Assembly (NCBI RefSeq): GCF_030717955.1
Contig: NZ_JAUZVY010000006.1
Span: 239,140-303,139 of the forward strand
Source of the DNA: Alkalimonas delamerensis
GTDB taxonomy: Bacteria; Pseudomonadota; Gammaproteobacteria; Enterobacterales; Alteromonadaceae
Length of the DNA stretch: 64,000 nt
Reading direction: 5' to 3'
In this document: positions 45,539-55,745 of the stretch, piece after piece
How positions within the stretch are numbered: the first letter of the stretch is position 1
Layout of the letters: every line of letters begins with the position of its first letter
Translations under genes and position numbers: made by a program
Notes under the pieces: generated by a model
Seen by the model: the letters and a program-made list of their open reading frames with translations, nothing else
Database searches by the model: none
Told to the model about the DNA's origin: nothing

Positions 45539-47473
45539 ATGGTCAAGCACTCGAAAATTAATGCAGCTGGCAAGCGTACTTTGGCAGCCTTGTTGTGGCT
45601 GTTGCCTGGCTGCTGGCTGCTGGCCGAGCCCCTGGATGAGCAGGGGGCTTTACGGGCTGAACAGCGCGAGCAATTTTTACATGCCGAGCTTCGCATCGGC
45701 TCAACCAATCGCAATCAGGCTGAAGCCTGGCTGGAGCAGTTGGCGGATTATCCGTTGCAGCCGTATCTGGAGTTGCGCTGGTTGGAAGGGCGCTTGTCAG
45801 CCAGTGACGCCATTGAGCGCTTTTTAAGCCGTCATCAGGGAACGCCGATGGACTGGCCACTGCGTAAGCGCTGGTTGCTGTATCTGGCGCAGCGCCGCTC
45901 TGCCGAGTTATTTCTCGCCAATTACCGTCCTACTCAGGACGCTGAGCTCAATTGCCATGCACTGCGCTTCCGGCTGGAAAAAGAAGCACCGGAGCGGATC
46001 TGGCCCGAAGTACGGGCTTTGTGGACCGTTGCTGTCTCCCAGCCCAGAGCCTGTGATCCACTGTTTGCCCGCTGGCGCGACGCCGGCCAGATGACGCCGG
46101 AGGTGATCTGGCAGCGGGTGGGCAAAGTGGCCGACGGTGGCCAGGCCAATTTGTTGCCCTATCTGCGTGGTTTAATGCCGGCACGTGATCAGTATCTGGT
46201 TGATTTGTGGATCCGCGCCCGCCGCAACCCGGCCGTGGTCGCCCAGCGCAACTTCTTTCCGGGCCGGGACGCCAGAGAACGTGAAATTTTGGCCTATGGG
46301 CTGCGGCGCCTGATTTGGCGCAATGCCGATCAGGCTTTAAGCACCTGGCAGCGTTTTGCCGAGGATCCGCACTTTACCGAAGCGCAGCGGCAGGTGGTGA
46401 TCCGTGCTTTTGCCGTTGCTCTGGCAAGCCGGGGGGACGAGCGGGCCGAGCCCTGGATGGCGCAGGTGCCGGTTGAGCACATGGACGATACCTTGGCGCA
46501 CTGGCGCATTGCCCATGTGTTAAAGCAGCAGGACTGGCCCAGAGTCCAGCAGCTGATCGAAAGCATGCCGGAAGATTTGCAACAAAATGCCGCCTGGCAA
46601 TACTGGCTGGCGCGTTCGCTGGAGCAGCAAGGCCAGAGCGAGCAAGCCAGGCTGCTGTGGCAGGAGCTGGCACAGCGTCGCAACTACTATGGTTTTATGG
46701 CGGCATCCCGGCTTGGGTTGCCGCCCAGCTTGTCGCACCGCTCGGTGCCGGTGACCGATGGCGAGGTTTCGGAGCTAACCCAACACCCATCGGTGCAGCG
46801 GGCGAAAGAGTGGCTGGCGCTGGGGCGGATGACCGAAGCGCGGCGGGAGTGGAACCATTTGCAGCGCACCGTCGATGAGCAAACCAAACTGGCTTCTGCC
46901 CGTTTAGCAGCACAAATGCAGTGGTACGAACGTTCCATTTTTTCTTTGGCCGATGTTGGTTTTTGGGATGATATTGAGCTGCGCTTCCCGTTGGCATTCA
47001 AGGACGAAATGGCCGAGGTCGATACCGCCTGGGCCATGGCCATCACCCGCCGGGAAAGCTCCTTTATGGTGGATGCCAACTCGCCGGTTGGTGCCCGCGG
47101 GTTGATGCAAATCATGCCCGATACCGCCAACTACATTGCCCGCCAACCGGTGCAACTGGGCCAGTTGTACAACCCCATTACCAACATAGATTTTGGTACC
47201 AACTACCTGAATTACCTGATGCGACGTAATGATGGCAACTTGTTGATTGCCACCGCCTCCTACAATGCCGGTTTTGGCCGGGTACGGCAGTGGATCCCGA
47301 AAGACGAAGCTGTGCCGGCGGATATCTGGATCGAAACCATTCCGTTTCGGGAAACCCGCGAGTACGTCAAAGCGGTGATGGCGTATTATCAGATTTACAA
47401 TATTCGTATGGACCAGCCGGTGGATGTGTTTGCACCTTTGGTTACCATGCGGATTGGGCAGGATCAGGATTGA
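45539..47473 (+). CDS. slt: soluble lytic murein transglycosylase
   Basis: Slt cleaves peptidoglycan strands in the periplasm to 1,6-anhydromuropeptides. The 644-residue protein has a signal peptide (RTLAALLWLLPGCWLLAEP, cleaved near residue 30), a long alpha-helical U-domain, and a C-terminal SLT domain with catalytic Glu near residue 505 in ITRRESSFM, then GARGLMQIMPDTA and TASYNAGFGRV. It is divergent from fadB. Confidence 0.95.
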   Translation: MVKHSKINAAGKRTLAALLWLLPGCWLLAEPLDEQGALRAEQREQFLHAELRIGSTNRNQAEAWLEQLADYPLQPYLELRWLEGRLSASDAIERFLSRHQGTPMDWPLRKRWLLYLAQRRSAELFLANYRPTQDAELNCHALRFRLEKEAPERIWPEVRALWTVAVSQPRACDPLFARWRDAGQMTPEVIWQRVGKVADGGQANLLPYLRGLMPARDQYLVDLWIRARRNPAVVAQRNFFPGRDAREREILAYGLRRLIWRNADQALSTWQRFAEDPHFTEAQRQVVIRAFAVALASRGDERAEPWMAQVPVEHMDDTLAHWRIAHVLKQQDWPRVQQLIESMPEDLQQNAAWQYWLARSLEQQGQSEQARLLWQELAQRRNYYGFMAASRLGLPPSLSHRSVPVTDGEVSELTQHPSVQRAKEWLALGRMTEARREWNHLQRTVDEQTKLASARLAAQMQWYERSIFSLADVGFWDDIELRFPLAFKDEMAEVDTAWAMAITRRESSFMVDANSPVGARGLMQIMPDTANYIARQPVQLGQLYNPITNIDFGTNYLNYLMRRNDGNLLIATASYNAGFGRVRQWIPKDEAVPADIWIETIPFRETREYVKAVMAYYQIYNIRMDQPVDVFAPLVTMRIGQDQD

Positions 47474-47521
47474 TGCTATGATGCGGCTTTCACTTCCAGA
47501 CACAGACACAAGAAGGATGCT

Positions 47522-48844
47522 ATGACGGACATCAATCCTGCACTCTATGCAACCCATATTCAGACGTTGCAACAACGGACCCGCCAACTGCTGGAGCGGG
47601 AGAATCTGGATGGGCTGGTGATTCACTCTGGCCAGAGCAAGCGCAAGTTTCTCGATGACATGGATTACCCGTTCAAAGCCAATCCTCACTTCAAAGCCTG
47701 GTTGCCGGTGGTGGATAATCCGCATTGCTGGTTGCAGCTGGACGGTGTCAACAAGCCAAAGCTGATCTTCTATCGGCCGAAAGACTTCTGGCACAAAGTG
47801 CCTGATGAACCCGCGGATTTCTGGGCCGAGCACTTTGACATTCAACTGCTGGAAAAAGCCAACCAGGTCGAGCGCTTGCTGCCTTACGACAAAGCCCGGT
47901 TGGCCTACATTGGTGAGTACCTGGAGGTGGCGCAAGCGCTGGGTTTTAGTGAAATTAACCCAGAGCCGGTGCTTAACTTCCTGCACTATCACCGTGCCTA
48001 CAAGACCGATTACGAACTGCAGTGCCTGCGCCAGGCCAATAAGATGGCGGTGGCCGGCCATCGTGCCGCCCGTGCTGCTTTTTATGCCGGTGGCGCCGAG
48101 TTTGACATTCAGCTGGCTTATCTGGCGGCCGTGGGGCAAACGGAAAATGAAGTGCCTTATGGCAACATCATCGCGCTGAATCAAAACTGCGCCATTTTGC
48201 ACTACACGGCGCTGGAGCGGAAAAAGCCCAGTCAGCCGCACAGCTTCCTGATCGATGCTGGTGCCGAATTTCATGGCTATGCGGCCGATATCACCCGGAC
48301 CTACAGCTTTGATCAAGGGCACGAGTTTGCCGAGCTGGTCAAAAGAGTGGATGCCATTACCCTGGAAATGGTGGCCGGACTGAAGCCGGGCATCAAGTAC
48401 AGCGAATTGCACTTGCTGACGCACCAGCGCATTGCCCAGTTGCTGGCGGACTTTGACTTTGTCCGGCTGGATGCCGATGCCATGGTGGAGCAACAAATCA
48501 CCCGGGCTTTTTTCCCGCATGGGCTTGGCCATCATCTGGGCTTGCAGGTGCACGATGTCGGTGGCTTTATGCTGGATGAGCGCGGTACCCATTTGCCGCC
48601 ACCGGAGCAGCACCCTTTTCTCCGTTGCACCCGTCTGATCGAGCCGTCGATGGTGTTCACCATAGAGCCGGGGCTGTATTTTATTGATTCCTTGCTGGAT
48701 GAGTTGTCCGACGCTCAGAAAAAGCTGCTAAACTGGGATAAAATTCAGGCCTTTAAGCCATTTGGCGGCATCCGGATCGAAGACAATGTCATCGTGCACC
48801 GGGAGCGCAACGAAAACATGACCAGAGATCTGCAGCTGGCTTAA
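47522..48844 (+). CDS. pepQ: Xaa-Pro dipeptidase
   Basis: PepQ hydrolyses dipeptides with C-terminal proline, and related enzymes hydrolyse organophosphates. The 440-residue protein has an N-terminal domain and a pita-bread domain with the dimetal ligands in DAGAEFHGYAADITRTY, HGLGHHLGLQVHDVGG, EPGLYFI and GGIRIEDN. In gammaproteobacteria it is often near fadBA, as here. Confidence 0.94.
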   Translation: MTDINPALYATHIQTLQQRTRQLLERENLDGLVIHSGQSKRKFLDDMDYPFKANPHFKAWLPVVDNPHCWLQLDGVNKPKLIFYRPKDFWHKVPDEPADFWAEHFDIQLLEKANQVERLLPYDKARLAYIGEYLEVAQALGFSEINPEPVLNFLHYHRAYKTDYELQCLRQANKMAVAGHRAARAAFYAGGAEFDIQLAYLAAVGQTENEVPYGNIIALNQNCAILHYTALERKKPSQPHSFLIDAGAEFHGYAADITRTYSFDQGHEFAELVKRVDAITLEMVAGLKPGIKYSELHLLTHQRIAQLLADFDFVRLDADAMVEQQITRAFFPHGLGHHLGLQVHDVGGFMLDERGTHLPPPEQHPFLRCTRLIEPSMVFTIEPGLYFIDSLLDELSDAQKKLLNWDKIQAFKPFGGIRIEDNVIVHRERNENMTRDLQLA

Positions 48845-48883
48845 ACCACGCGCTGATCGGTCGTCCTGTCAGTCCGGGGAACT

Positions 48884-50335
48884 ATGCAATATCGCTCCAT
48901 TATCCGTATTCTGGGGTTGCTGGTCGCTGTGTTCAGCGCCAGCATGCTGCCGCCGGCATTGGTGTCACTCTGGTATCAGGACGGTGCCGGGGTGCCTTTC
49001 CTGCTGTCCTTTGTCATCTGTGTTTTTACCGGCCTGCTGATCTGGTACCCCAACCGCCAGTACCAACGCGATCTGAAAGTGCGGGACGGCTTTTTGATCG
49101 TGGTGATGTTCTGGCTGGTGCTGGGCGCGGTGGGCACCTTGCCATTGTACCTGTCGTCCGAAACGGGCATGGGGCTGGCCGATGCCACCTTTGAGGCCTT
49201 CTCTGGCCTGACGACCACCGGCGCTACTGTGTTGACCGGCATTGAAACCCTGCCCAAAGCCATTTTGTTTTACCGTCAGCAGCTGCAGTGGCTGGGCGGT
49301 ATGGGCATCATTGTTTTGGCGGTGGCGATTTTGCCGATGCTAGGCGTTGGGGGCATGCAGTTGTACAAAGCCGAGACGCCGGGCCCGGTGAAAGACAACA
49401 AGGTAACGCCTCGTATCGCCGATACCGCCAAACACCTCTGGCTGATTTACGTGGTGCTGACGCTCAGCTGTGCGCTGGCCTACCGTCTGGCGGGTATGGG
49501 CTGGTTTGATGCGGTTGGCCATGCCTTTTCCACCGTGGCTATTGGTGGTTTTTCAACCTACGATGCCAGCATCGGGCACTTTGACAGCAGTGCCATCAAC
49601 CTGGTGTGTGTGGTCTTTTTGCTGATTAGCGCCATCAATTACCCGCTGCATTTTGCTGCCATGCGGGGGAAAAACATTTTGACCTATTGGCGTGATCCAG
49701 AATTGCGGGCCTTTTTGTTTATCCAGGGTTCGCTGGTACTGCTGATTTTTATTGGTTTGCTGCGTAGCCAGGTGTACGACACCAGCTGGGAAGCCTTTGA
49801 TCATGGCCTGTTTCAGGCAGTCTCCATTTCAACCACCGCAGGCTTTGCCACCGGCGGTTTTGCCTACTGGCCTTTGTACTTGCCAATTTTGCTGATTTTT
49901 TCCAGCTTTATTGGCGGCTGTGCGGGCTCTACCGGTGGCGGTATGAAGGTGGTGCGGGTGTTGCTGTTGTTTTTGCAAGGCAAGCGCGAGCTGAACCGGT
50001 TGGTGCATCCGCGAGCCATCTACAGCATCAAGCTGGGGCGGCGGGCGGTGCCGGACCGGGTGGTGGAAGCCGTTTGGGGTTTTTTCGCTGCCTATGCGCT
50101 GGTTTTTGTCATCATTATGCTGCTGCTGATTATGACCGGCTTGGACAACATGACTGCTTTTACCGCAACCGCGGCCTGTTTGAACAACTTAGGCCCAGGG
50201 CTTGGCGAAGTCGCTTCGCATTATGGCGACCTGGCAGACGTCAGTAAGTATTTGCTGGTGCTGGCGATGGTGTTCGGCCGGCTGGAAATCTTTACCTTGC
50301 TGGTGCTCTTTACCCCGGCCTTCTGGAAAAACTGA
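48884..50335 (+). CDS. trkH: Trk potassium uptake channel TrkH
   Basis: TrkH is the potassium-translocating membrane subunit of the Trk system. The 483-residue protein has about ten hydrophobic helices and the four pore signatures, including FSGLTTTGATVL, FSTVAIGGFSTYD, ISTTAGFATGGF and TATAACLNNLGPGLGEV. It is convergent with trkA, whose stop is only 3 bases away. Confidence 0.95.
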   Translation: MQYRSIIRILGLLVAVFSASMLPPALVSLWYQDGAGVPFLLSFVICVFTGLLIWYPNRQYQRDLKVRDGFLIVVMFWLVLGAVGTLPLYLSSETGMGLADATFEAFSGLTTTGATVLTGIETLPKAILFYRQQLQWLGGMGIIVLAVAILPMLGVGGMQLYKAETPGPVKDNKVTPRIADTAKHLWLIYVVLTLSCALAYRLAGMGWFDAVGHAFSTVAIGGFSTYDASIGHFDSSAINLVCVVFLLISAINYPLHFAAMRGKNILTYWRDPELRAFLFIQGSLVLLIFIGLLRSQVYDTSWEAFDHGLFQAVSISTTAGFATGGFAYWPLYLPILLIFSSFIGGCAGSTGGGMKVVRVLLLFLQGKRELNRLVHPRAIYSIKLGRRAVPDRVVEAVWGFFAAYALVFVIIMLLLIMTGLDNMTAFTATAACLNNLGPGLGEVASHYGDLADVSKYLLVLAMVFGRLEIFTLLVLFTPAFWKN

Positions 50336-50338
50336 GCG

Positions 50339-51715
50339 CTAAATAAAAATGGCGCTCACCTGAAAGAGTTTCTCCACTTCGCTGATGTGCTTTTTATCCA
50401 CCAAAAACAAAATCACATGGTCATCGGTCTGGATGGGAATGTGATCGTGAGCGATGATGACTTCATCGCCCCGGACGATGGCACCGATGGTGGCACCGGG
50501 GGGCAGTTTAATGTCACCGATGGCTTTTCCCACCACTTTGGAGGTGGTTTCATCCCCCCGCGCAATGGCTTCTATCGCTTCAGCCGCGCCACGGCGCAGC
50601 GAGTGCACATTGACGATGTCGCCACGGCGAATATGCGTCAGCAAGGCTGAGATGGTGGCTTGTTGCGGCGATACTGCGATATCGACTTCACCGCCTTGCA
50701 GCAAGTCAACATAGGCACCGCGTTTGATTAGCACTATGGTCTTTTGAGCGCCCATTCGTTTGGCCAGCATGGCCGACATAATGTTGGCTTCATCGTCGTT
50801 GGTGACGGCAATAAAGACATCGATTTGCTCAATGTTCTCCTCTTCCAGCAGCTCTGGATCAGAAATATCACCCACATAGACCAGGGTGTCGTCCAGCGCA
50901 CCGGACAAAAACTCCGCCCGCTCTTTGCTGCGCTCAATCAACTTGACGCTGTAGTTGTTTTCCAGCGCTCGTGCTAGGCCGTAGCCAACATTGCCACCAC
51001 CGGCAATCATAATGCGACGGTAGCTGCTTTCCAGCTTTTGCAGCTCGCTCATCACTACCCGGATGTGCTTGGTGGCAGCGACAAAGAAGACTTCATCATC
51101 GGCTTCAATCACCGTGGTGCCAAGCGGTTTGATTGAGGTACCGCGCCGATAAATCGCAGCGACCCGGGCATCAATATTCGGCATATGGACTTTCAAGGTG
51201 GACAGCGCATGCCCGACCAGCATGCCGCCGTAATAAGCGCGTAAACCGACCAGGCTGACCTTGCCCAGGGCAAACTCCACCACCTGCAGAGCGCCTGGGT
51301 AGTCAATTAAGCGTCGAATGTAGTCGGTCACCAGGGTTTCAGGGGCAATAAAGTGATCCACCGGCATGTCTTCGCGCCGAAACAGCTGGTCGCGGTATTT
51401 CAGGTATTGGTTGCTGCGGATGCGGGCAATTTTCAGTGGGGTATGGAAAATGCTGTAGGCGACCTGGCAAGCTACGATATTGACTTCATCGCTGCTGGTC
51501 ACCGCGACCAGCATATCGGCATCCTCAGCGCCGGCTTTTTTCAGGATATCCGGGTGAGCGCCATAGCCGTGAATCACTTGCAGGTCGAACCGATCCTGCA
51601 GCAGGTGCAGCTTTTCCATGTTGGTATCGACCACGGTGATCTCATTCATTTCCCCAACCAGATTTTCGGCCAGGGTTCCACCGACTTGTCCCGCACCCAG
51701 AATAATGATTTTCAT
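50339..51715 (-). CDS. trkA: Trk system regulatory NAD-binding protein TrkA
   Basis: TrkA binds NAD and gates TrkH. The 458-residue protein is two RCK units: the first begins KIIILGAGQVGGTLAENL and carries VTSSDEVNIVACQVAY; the second begins RIMIAGGGNVGYGLA near residue 235; each is followed by a C-terminal TrkA-C domain. Its ATG overlaps the rsmB stop by 4 bases, so it is coupled to def-fmt-rsmB-trkA. Confidence 0.96.
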   Translation of the reverse strand: MKIIILGAGQVGGTLAENLVGEMNEITVVDTNMEKLHLLQDRFDLQVIHGYGAHPDILKKAGAEDADMLVAVTSSDEVNIVACQVAYSIFHTPLKIARIRSNQYLKYRDQLFRREDMPVDHFIAPETLVTDYIRRLIDYPGALQVVEFALGKVSLVGLRAYYGGMLVGHALSTLKVHMPNIDARVAAIYRRGTSIKPLGTTVIEADDEVFFVAATKHIRVVMSELQKLESSYRRIMIAGGGNVGYGLARALENNYSVKLIERSKERAEFLSGALDDTLVYVGDISDPELLEEENIEQIDVFIAVTNDDEANIMSAMLAKRMGAQKTIVLIKRGAYVDLLQGGEVDIAVSPQQATISALLTHIRRGDIVNVHSLRRGAAEAIEAIARGDETTSKVVGKAIGDIKLPPGATIGAIVRGDEVIIAHDHIPIQTDDHVILFLVDKKHISEVEKLFQVSAIFI

Positions 51716-53019
51716 GTTGGTTGTTCTGCCGTCACTGCTTTCATCACTTTAGCATAGAAAAAACCGTCCAGCTGCTGCTGGCCAGGCAGGATTTGCCAGC
51801 CGTTGCTGTGGCCGTGGATCGGCTGCAAGCGTGCATCCGGGGTTCGCTGCAAAAATTGCGTCAGCTGCTGCTGGTTCTCCTGGCGAAAAACGCTGCAGGT
51901 GGCGTACAGCAAGATGCCACCGGGTTTAAGCAATGGCCAGAGCTGTTGCAGCATCTTTGCTTGAATGTCGGCCAAAGCCGCAATGTCGCTGGCTTTGCGT
52001 AACCAGCGGATATCCGGGTGGCGGCGAATGACGCCGCTGGCGGAGCAGGGCGCATCCAATAAAATCCGGTCAAAGGGTTCGCCATCCCACCAGCTGGCTG
52101 GTTCAGAGGCATCGGCAGCCAGCACCGTCGCTTGATGTTTTAAGCGAGCCAGGTTGGCATGCACCCGCTGCAAACGCTTGGCATCAACATCCAGTGCCAG
52201 CACCCGGGCTCTGGGCGCCAGCTCGAGAATATGGCTGGTTTTACCGCCAGGTGCACAGCAGGCATCCAGAATGCGCTGCTCATTGCGCGGCTCCAGCAAG
52301 GCTGCCGCATATTGGGCCGCGCCATCCTGCACCGAGAACCAGCCGTCGTGGTAACCAGGCAGCAAAGTGATGTCGCAGGCCTGCGTCAGCACGATGGCCT
52401 CTGGTAACTCGGCCAGTGGTTGCTGATGCTCAATGCCGCTTTCCGTGAGCGCCTGCCTAAAAGCGCTGATGCTGACTTGCTGTTGATTGACCCGAAGCCA
52501 CAGCGGCGCTTTTTGCTGGTTGGCCTGCAGGATGTGCTGCCATTGCTCAGGGTAGTCTTGCTGCAGCATCTGCACCAGCCAGCCTGGGTGGCTGTATTGC
52601 ACAGTCACCGGAAGCTGGTCAAACTGCAGCAACTCGGGCCGCCGCTGCACCGTCCGCAGCACGCCATTGATCAGGCCGGTCATCGATTTGCCTTTGAGCA
52701 GCCTGGCGGCTTCAACGGTCTCGCTAATGGCAGCATGATCGGGGATGCGCAGCCAGTGCAGCTGGTAGATGCCGACATAAAGCAAAAATTGCAGCGGGCG
52801 CAACTTTTTGACCAAGGGTTTTGCCATCAGCTGGCGACAGACATGATCCAGCTGCGGCAGATGACGCAGTACGCCAAAGCAGATTTCCTGCAGCAGCGCC
52901 TGATCTTTGCTGTCGTGCAATTGTTGCTGTGCTTCGGGCAAGACTTCGGACAAAGAGCGGCCTTGTTCGACCACCTGAAAACAGCATTGCGCCGCCAGGG
53001 CGCGAAGATTAGTTGGCAT
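51712..53019 (-). CDS. rsmB: 16S rRNA m5C967 methyltransferase
   Basis: RsmB (Sun/Fmu) methylates C967 of 16S rRNA. The 435-residue protein has an N-terminal NusB-like helical domain and a SAM methyltransferase domain with LDACCAPGGKTSHIL, the motif IV LDAPCSASG and the catalytic YATCSVF. ATG 53019 starts a family-like MPTNLRALAAQCCFQVV; an upstream GTG frame lacks support. It overlaps fmt by 11 bases. Confidence 0.95.
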   Translation of the reverse strand: MPTNLRALAAQCCFQVVEQGRSLSEVLPEAQQQLHDSKDQALLQEICFGVLRHLPQLDHVCRQLMAKPLVKKLRPLQFLLYVGIYQLHWLRIPDHAAISETVEAARLLKGKSMTGLINGVLRTVQRRPELLQFDQLPVTVQYSHPGWLVQMLQQDYPEQWQHILQANQQKAPLWLRVNQQQVSISAFRQALTESGIEHQQPLAELPEAIVLTQACDITLLPGYHDGWFSVQDGAAQYAAALLEPRNEQRILDACCAPGGKTSHILELAPRARVLALDVDAKRLQRVHANLARLKHQATVLAADASEPASWWDGEPFDRILLDAPCSASGVIRRHPDIRWLRKASDIAALADIQAKMLQQLWPLLKPGGILLYATCSVFRQENQQQLTQFLQRTPDARLQPIHGHSNGWQILPGQQQLDGFFYAKVMKAVTAEQPT

Positions 53020-53971
53020 CCTGGGTCCGAATGGGCTGACCGACCTGGAACCAGTCGGCCCGGCCATTTAAGAAGTCTGCAATCGACATCGGTTTTTTGC
53101 CGGGGGGTTGCAAGCGGGTAATCACCAGCACACCTTCTGCGGTGGCAATTTTTAAACCCTGGCGATTGAGTGCCAGTACCTGGCCCGGGGAGGCTGGCTC
53201 AATGTCCGGTTCAAGGTGAGCTGACCAGATTTTAATGCGGTGGCTGCCGTGCGCCAGCACGCTAATGGGCCAGGGATTAAAGGCCCTGATCTCCCGCTCC
53301 AGCTGAGCAGCAGTTTTATCAAAGTCGAGCAGGGCTTCGTCTTTACTGAGCTTGGCAGCGTAACAGGCCTGGCGTTCATCCTGGCTTTCTGCCTGCTGTT
53401 GCAATGCGGGCAATTGATTCAGAGCTGCAACCAGTGCCTGGGGGCCAAGCTGTGCCAGTTTTTGGTAGAGGCTGGCGCTGGTGTCGGCGTCGCTGATGCT
53501 GCATTCAACTTTGCTCAGCATGGCGCCGGTATCCAGCCCTTTGTCCATTTGCATAATGGTAATGCCGGTCTGGTGATCGCCAGCCCAAATGGCGCGCTGA
53601 ATGGGCGCGGCACCACGCCAGCGCGGCAGCAAGGACCCATGCACATTGATGCAACCCAGCCGGGGTGTATCCAGCACACTTTGCGGCAGCAACAGGCCAT
53701 AGGCAACCACCACCATCACATCGGCTTTCAGCGCTGCCAGTTGTTGTTGGGCTTCGGCCGCCTTAAAGTTAGCCGGCTGATAGACGGGCAACTGGTGCTG
53801 CTGCGCCAGTTGCTTCACCGGACTGGCCGTTAATTGCTGTCCACGGCCGGCCGGGCGATCGGGCTGGGTGTACACCGCCACCAACTGATGCTCGCTGTTG
53901 AGCAATGCCTTCAGGTGATCTGCGGCAAACTCAGGGGTACCGGCAAAGACAATACGAAGCGATTCTGTCAC
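53009..53971 (-). CDS. fmt: methionyl-tRNA formyltransferase
   Basis: Fmt formylates initiator Met-tRNA with 10-formyltetrahydrofolate. The 320-residue protein begins VTESLRIVFAGTPEFAA, matching the E. coli start, and has HGSLLPRWRGAAPIQRAIWAGD with the catalytic Asn-His-Asp region. The start is GTG 53971, with AGGA 6 bases upstream. A longer open frame exists but runs into def in another frame. Confidence 0.95.
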   Translation of the reverse strand: MTESLRIVFAGTPEFAADHLKALLNSEHQLVAVYTQPDRPAGRGQQLTASPVKQLAQQHQLPVYQPANFKAAEAQQQLAALKADVMVVVAYGLLLPQSVLDTPRLGCINVHGSLLPRWRGAAPIQRAIWAGDHQTGITIMQMDKGLDTGAMLSKVECSISDADTSASLYQKLAQLGPQALVAALNQLPALQQQAESQDERQACYAAKLSKDEALLDFDKTAAQLEREIRAFNPWPISVLAHGSHRIKIWSAHLEPDIEPASPGQVLALNRQGLKIATAEGVLVITRLQPPGKKPMSIADFLNGRADWFQVGQPIRTQDAN

Positions 53972-53984
53972 GCGAAGTCCTGTA

Positions 53985-54500
53985 TCAGAGTGCATGGCGG
54001 GCAGCCAGCCGGGCTTCTTTTTCCAGCTTTTTCCGGATCCGGTCACGCTTGAGCGGGGATAAGTAGTCGATGAAAAGCTTGCCGAGTAAGTGATCCAGTT
54101 CGTGTTGAATGCAAATGGCCAGCAAGCCATCGGCCTGCAGTTCAAACCAGCTGCCATCCAACTGCTGTGCTTTAACGGTGACCTCAGCAGCCCGCTCTAC
54201 CTTGGCGTAGCTTTGCGGCACGGACAGGCAGCCTTCTTCGTAGGTGGTCTCGCCACTTTTGCTGGTGATTTCCGGGTTGATCAGCACCAGGGGTTCATCA
54301 CGCGACTCGGAAATGTCGATCACCACTACCCGCAAGTGGCGGTCCACCTGGGTAGCGGCCAGGCCAATGCCATTTTCATCGTACATGGTATCCAGCATGT
54401 CCTTGACAAGTTGCTGAATTTCAGGGGTAATCTCTGCTACGGGTTTGGCGACCGTCCGCAGTCGTTCGTCCGGGAAGTGCAACACTCGAAGTACGCTCAT
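53985..54500 (-). CDS. def: peptide deformylase
   Basis: Def removes the N-formyl group from new proteins. The 171-residue protein has the three family motifs GIGLAATQ, EGCLSVP and QHELDH, which supply the metal ligands Cys, His and His and the catalytic Glu. ATG 54500 gives the family start MSVLRVLHFPDERLRT, with GGAG only 3 bases away; GTG 54509 is the alternative. It is the first gene of def-fmt-rsmB-trkA. Confidence 0.96.
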   Translation of the reverse strand: MSVLRVLHFPDERLRTVAKPVAEITPEIQQLVKDMLDTMYDENGIGLAATQVDRHLRVVVIDISESRDEPLVLINPEITSKSGETTYEEGCLSVPQSYAKVERAAEVTVKAQQLDGSWFELQADGLLAICIQHELDHLLGKLFIDYLSPLKRDRIRKKLEKEARLAARHAL

Positions 54501-54623
54501 AGGCTCCACAAATACTATGCTTAAAGGAAATAACTGTGCTAAGGTCTAATTTTAGCCATTAATGTGCGCAATGAACAGCTTCGTCTGTCATAATTACAAC
54601 AAGATCACGCTGGGGATGCTGGC

Positions 54624-55724
54624 ATGTTAAAACCTATCCTTAACTTATTGGCGCTGTGCGTCTTTTGTTTTACCGTAACTGTTTCTGCGGATGTTTTGCA
54701 GGTTCGTGAAGGCGCGCCGGAGCGTTATATTGTCAAGCGAGGGGATACCTTGTGGGACATTTCGGCCATCTATTTGAATCAGCCGTGGCGCTGGCCTGAA
54801 CTGTGGCGGATGAACCCGCAAATCGACAATCCCCACCTGATTTTCCCCGGTGATGTGCTAATGCTGGTCTACGATGCCGATGGCCGGCCTATGCTGGTGC
54901 GGGATGATCGGGTTCGCCGGCTATCGCCGCATACCCGGCAAACCGATACCCGTCCTGCTGCTGTTACCACAGTGCCGCTGGCGATGATTCGGCCATTCTT
55001 AACGCACGACAAGATGATGAGTGCCGATGAGCTGGCAACCAAACCGTACATTCTTGGCGCCAGCAGCAACGTTAAAAATGCCACTGAAGGTCATATCCTC
55101 TATGCCCGCGGCGAGCTGGAGCCAGATAAAGGCTATGCCATCTACCGCCGTGGTCGTCCTTATGTCGACCCGGACAGCGGCGACAAATTGGGTTATGCGC
55201 TTACCCTGGTTGCCACCAGTCGGGCTTTTCGAGCTGGCGATGCCGAGCAGAATGTACCGGCATCCCTGTACTTAGTTGACGTGAAACGAGAAATTCGCCA
55301 GGGTGACATTGTGTTGCCGGCTATCGATGGTGAGGCTTTGCCTGCCTATTTCCATATGGCCCGGCCAGAGCAACCACTGGAAGGGGTGATCATTGATACC
55401 ACCTCTAAGCTGCGTGAATTTGCCAAGTGGGACATTGTGATTATCAACAAAGGCGCGGTGGATCAGCTGGCTCCCGGCCATATGCTCGATATCCTGCGGC
55501 CTTCACCGACGGTGGTCGACAGCCGCAATGGTCAACCGGTCTATATGGAAGATGCCAGCCGCTACCAGCGACTTGCCAGCAACTTTGGCCATGAGCAAAT
55601 TGAAATGCCTCGCGAGATGGTTGGTCATCTGATGGTGTTCAAGGTGACAGAGCGTGCCAGCTTTGCCATTGTTACTGATACATTACGACCTGTCCGGGTG
55701 GGAGATCGTATCGTCAACCCTTAA
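54624..55724 (+). CDS. secreted LysM-domain protein
   Basis: This predicted periplasmic protein probably binds peptidoglycan. The 366-residue protein has a signal peptide (residues 1-22), then one LysM domain (about 34-82, YIVKRGDTLWDISAIY through IFPGDVLML), then about 280 residues of unassigned beta-rich sequence. In many gammaproteobacteria such a gene lies between def and dprA, divergent from def, as here. No catalytic domain is recognised. Confidence 0.85.
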   Translation: MLKPILNLLALCVFCFTVTVSADVLQVREGAPERYIVKRGDTLWDISAIYLNQPWRWPELWRMNPQIDNPHLIFPGDVLMLVYDADGRPMLVRDDRVRRLSPHTRQTDTRPAAVTTVPLAMIRPFLTHDKMMSADELATKPYILGASSNVKNATEGHILYARGELEPDKGYAIYRRGRPYVDPDSGDKLGYALTLVATSRAFRAGDAEQNVPASLYLVDVKREIRQGDIVLPAIDGEALPAYFHMARPEQPLEGVIIDTTSKLREFAKWDIVIINKGAVDQLAPGHMLDILRPSPTVVDSRNGQPVYMEDASRYQRLASNFGHEQIEMPREMVGHLMVFKVTERASFAIVTDTLRPVRVGDRIVNP

Positions 55725-55745
55725 CAACATTGCTGGAGTCGTATC

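Noticed and set aside
46904..48613. A 569-codon open frame on the minus strand opposite slt and pepQ
   Set aside because: Long but antisense to two well-conserved genes; its composition is that of complemented coding sequence, with no family motif.
50334..50357. GAGCGC/GCGCTC inverted repeat between trkH and trkA as a terminator
   Set aside because: A 6-bp stem with an AT-rich loop and no U-run; too weak to call.
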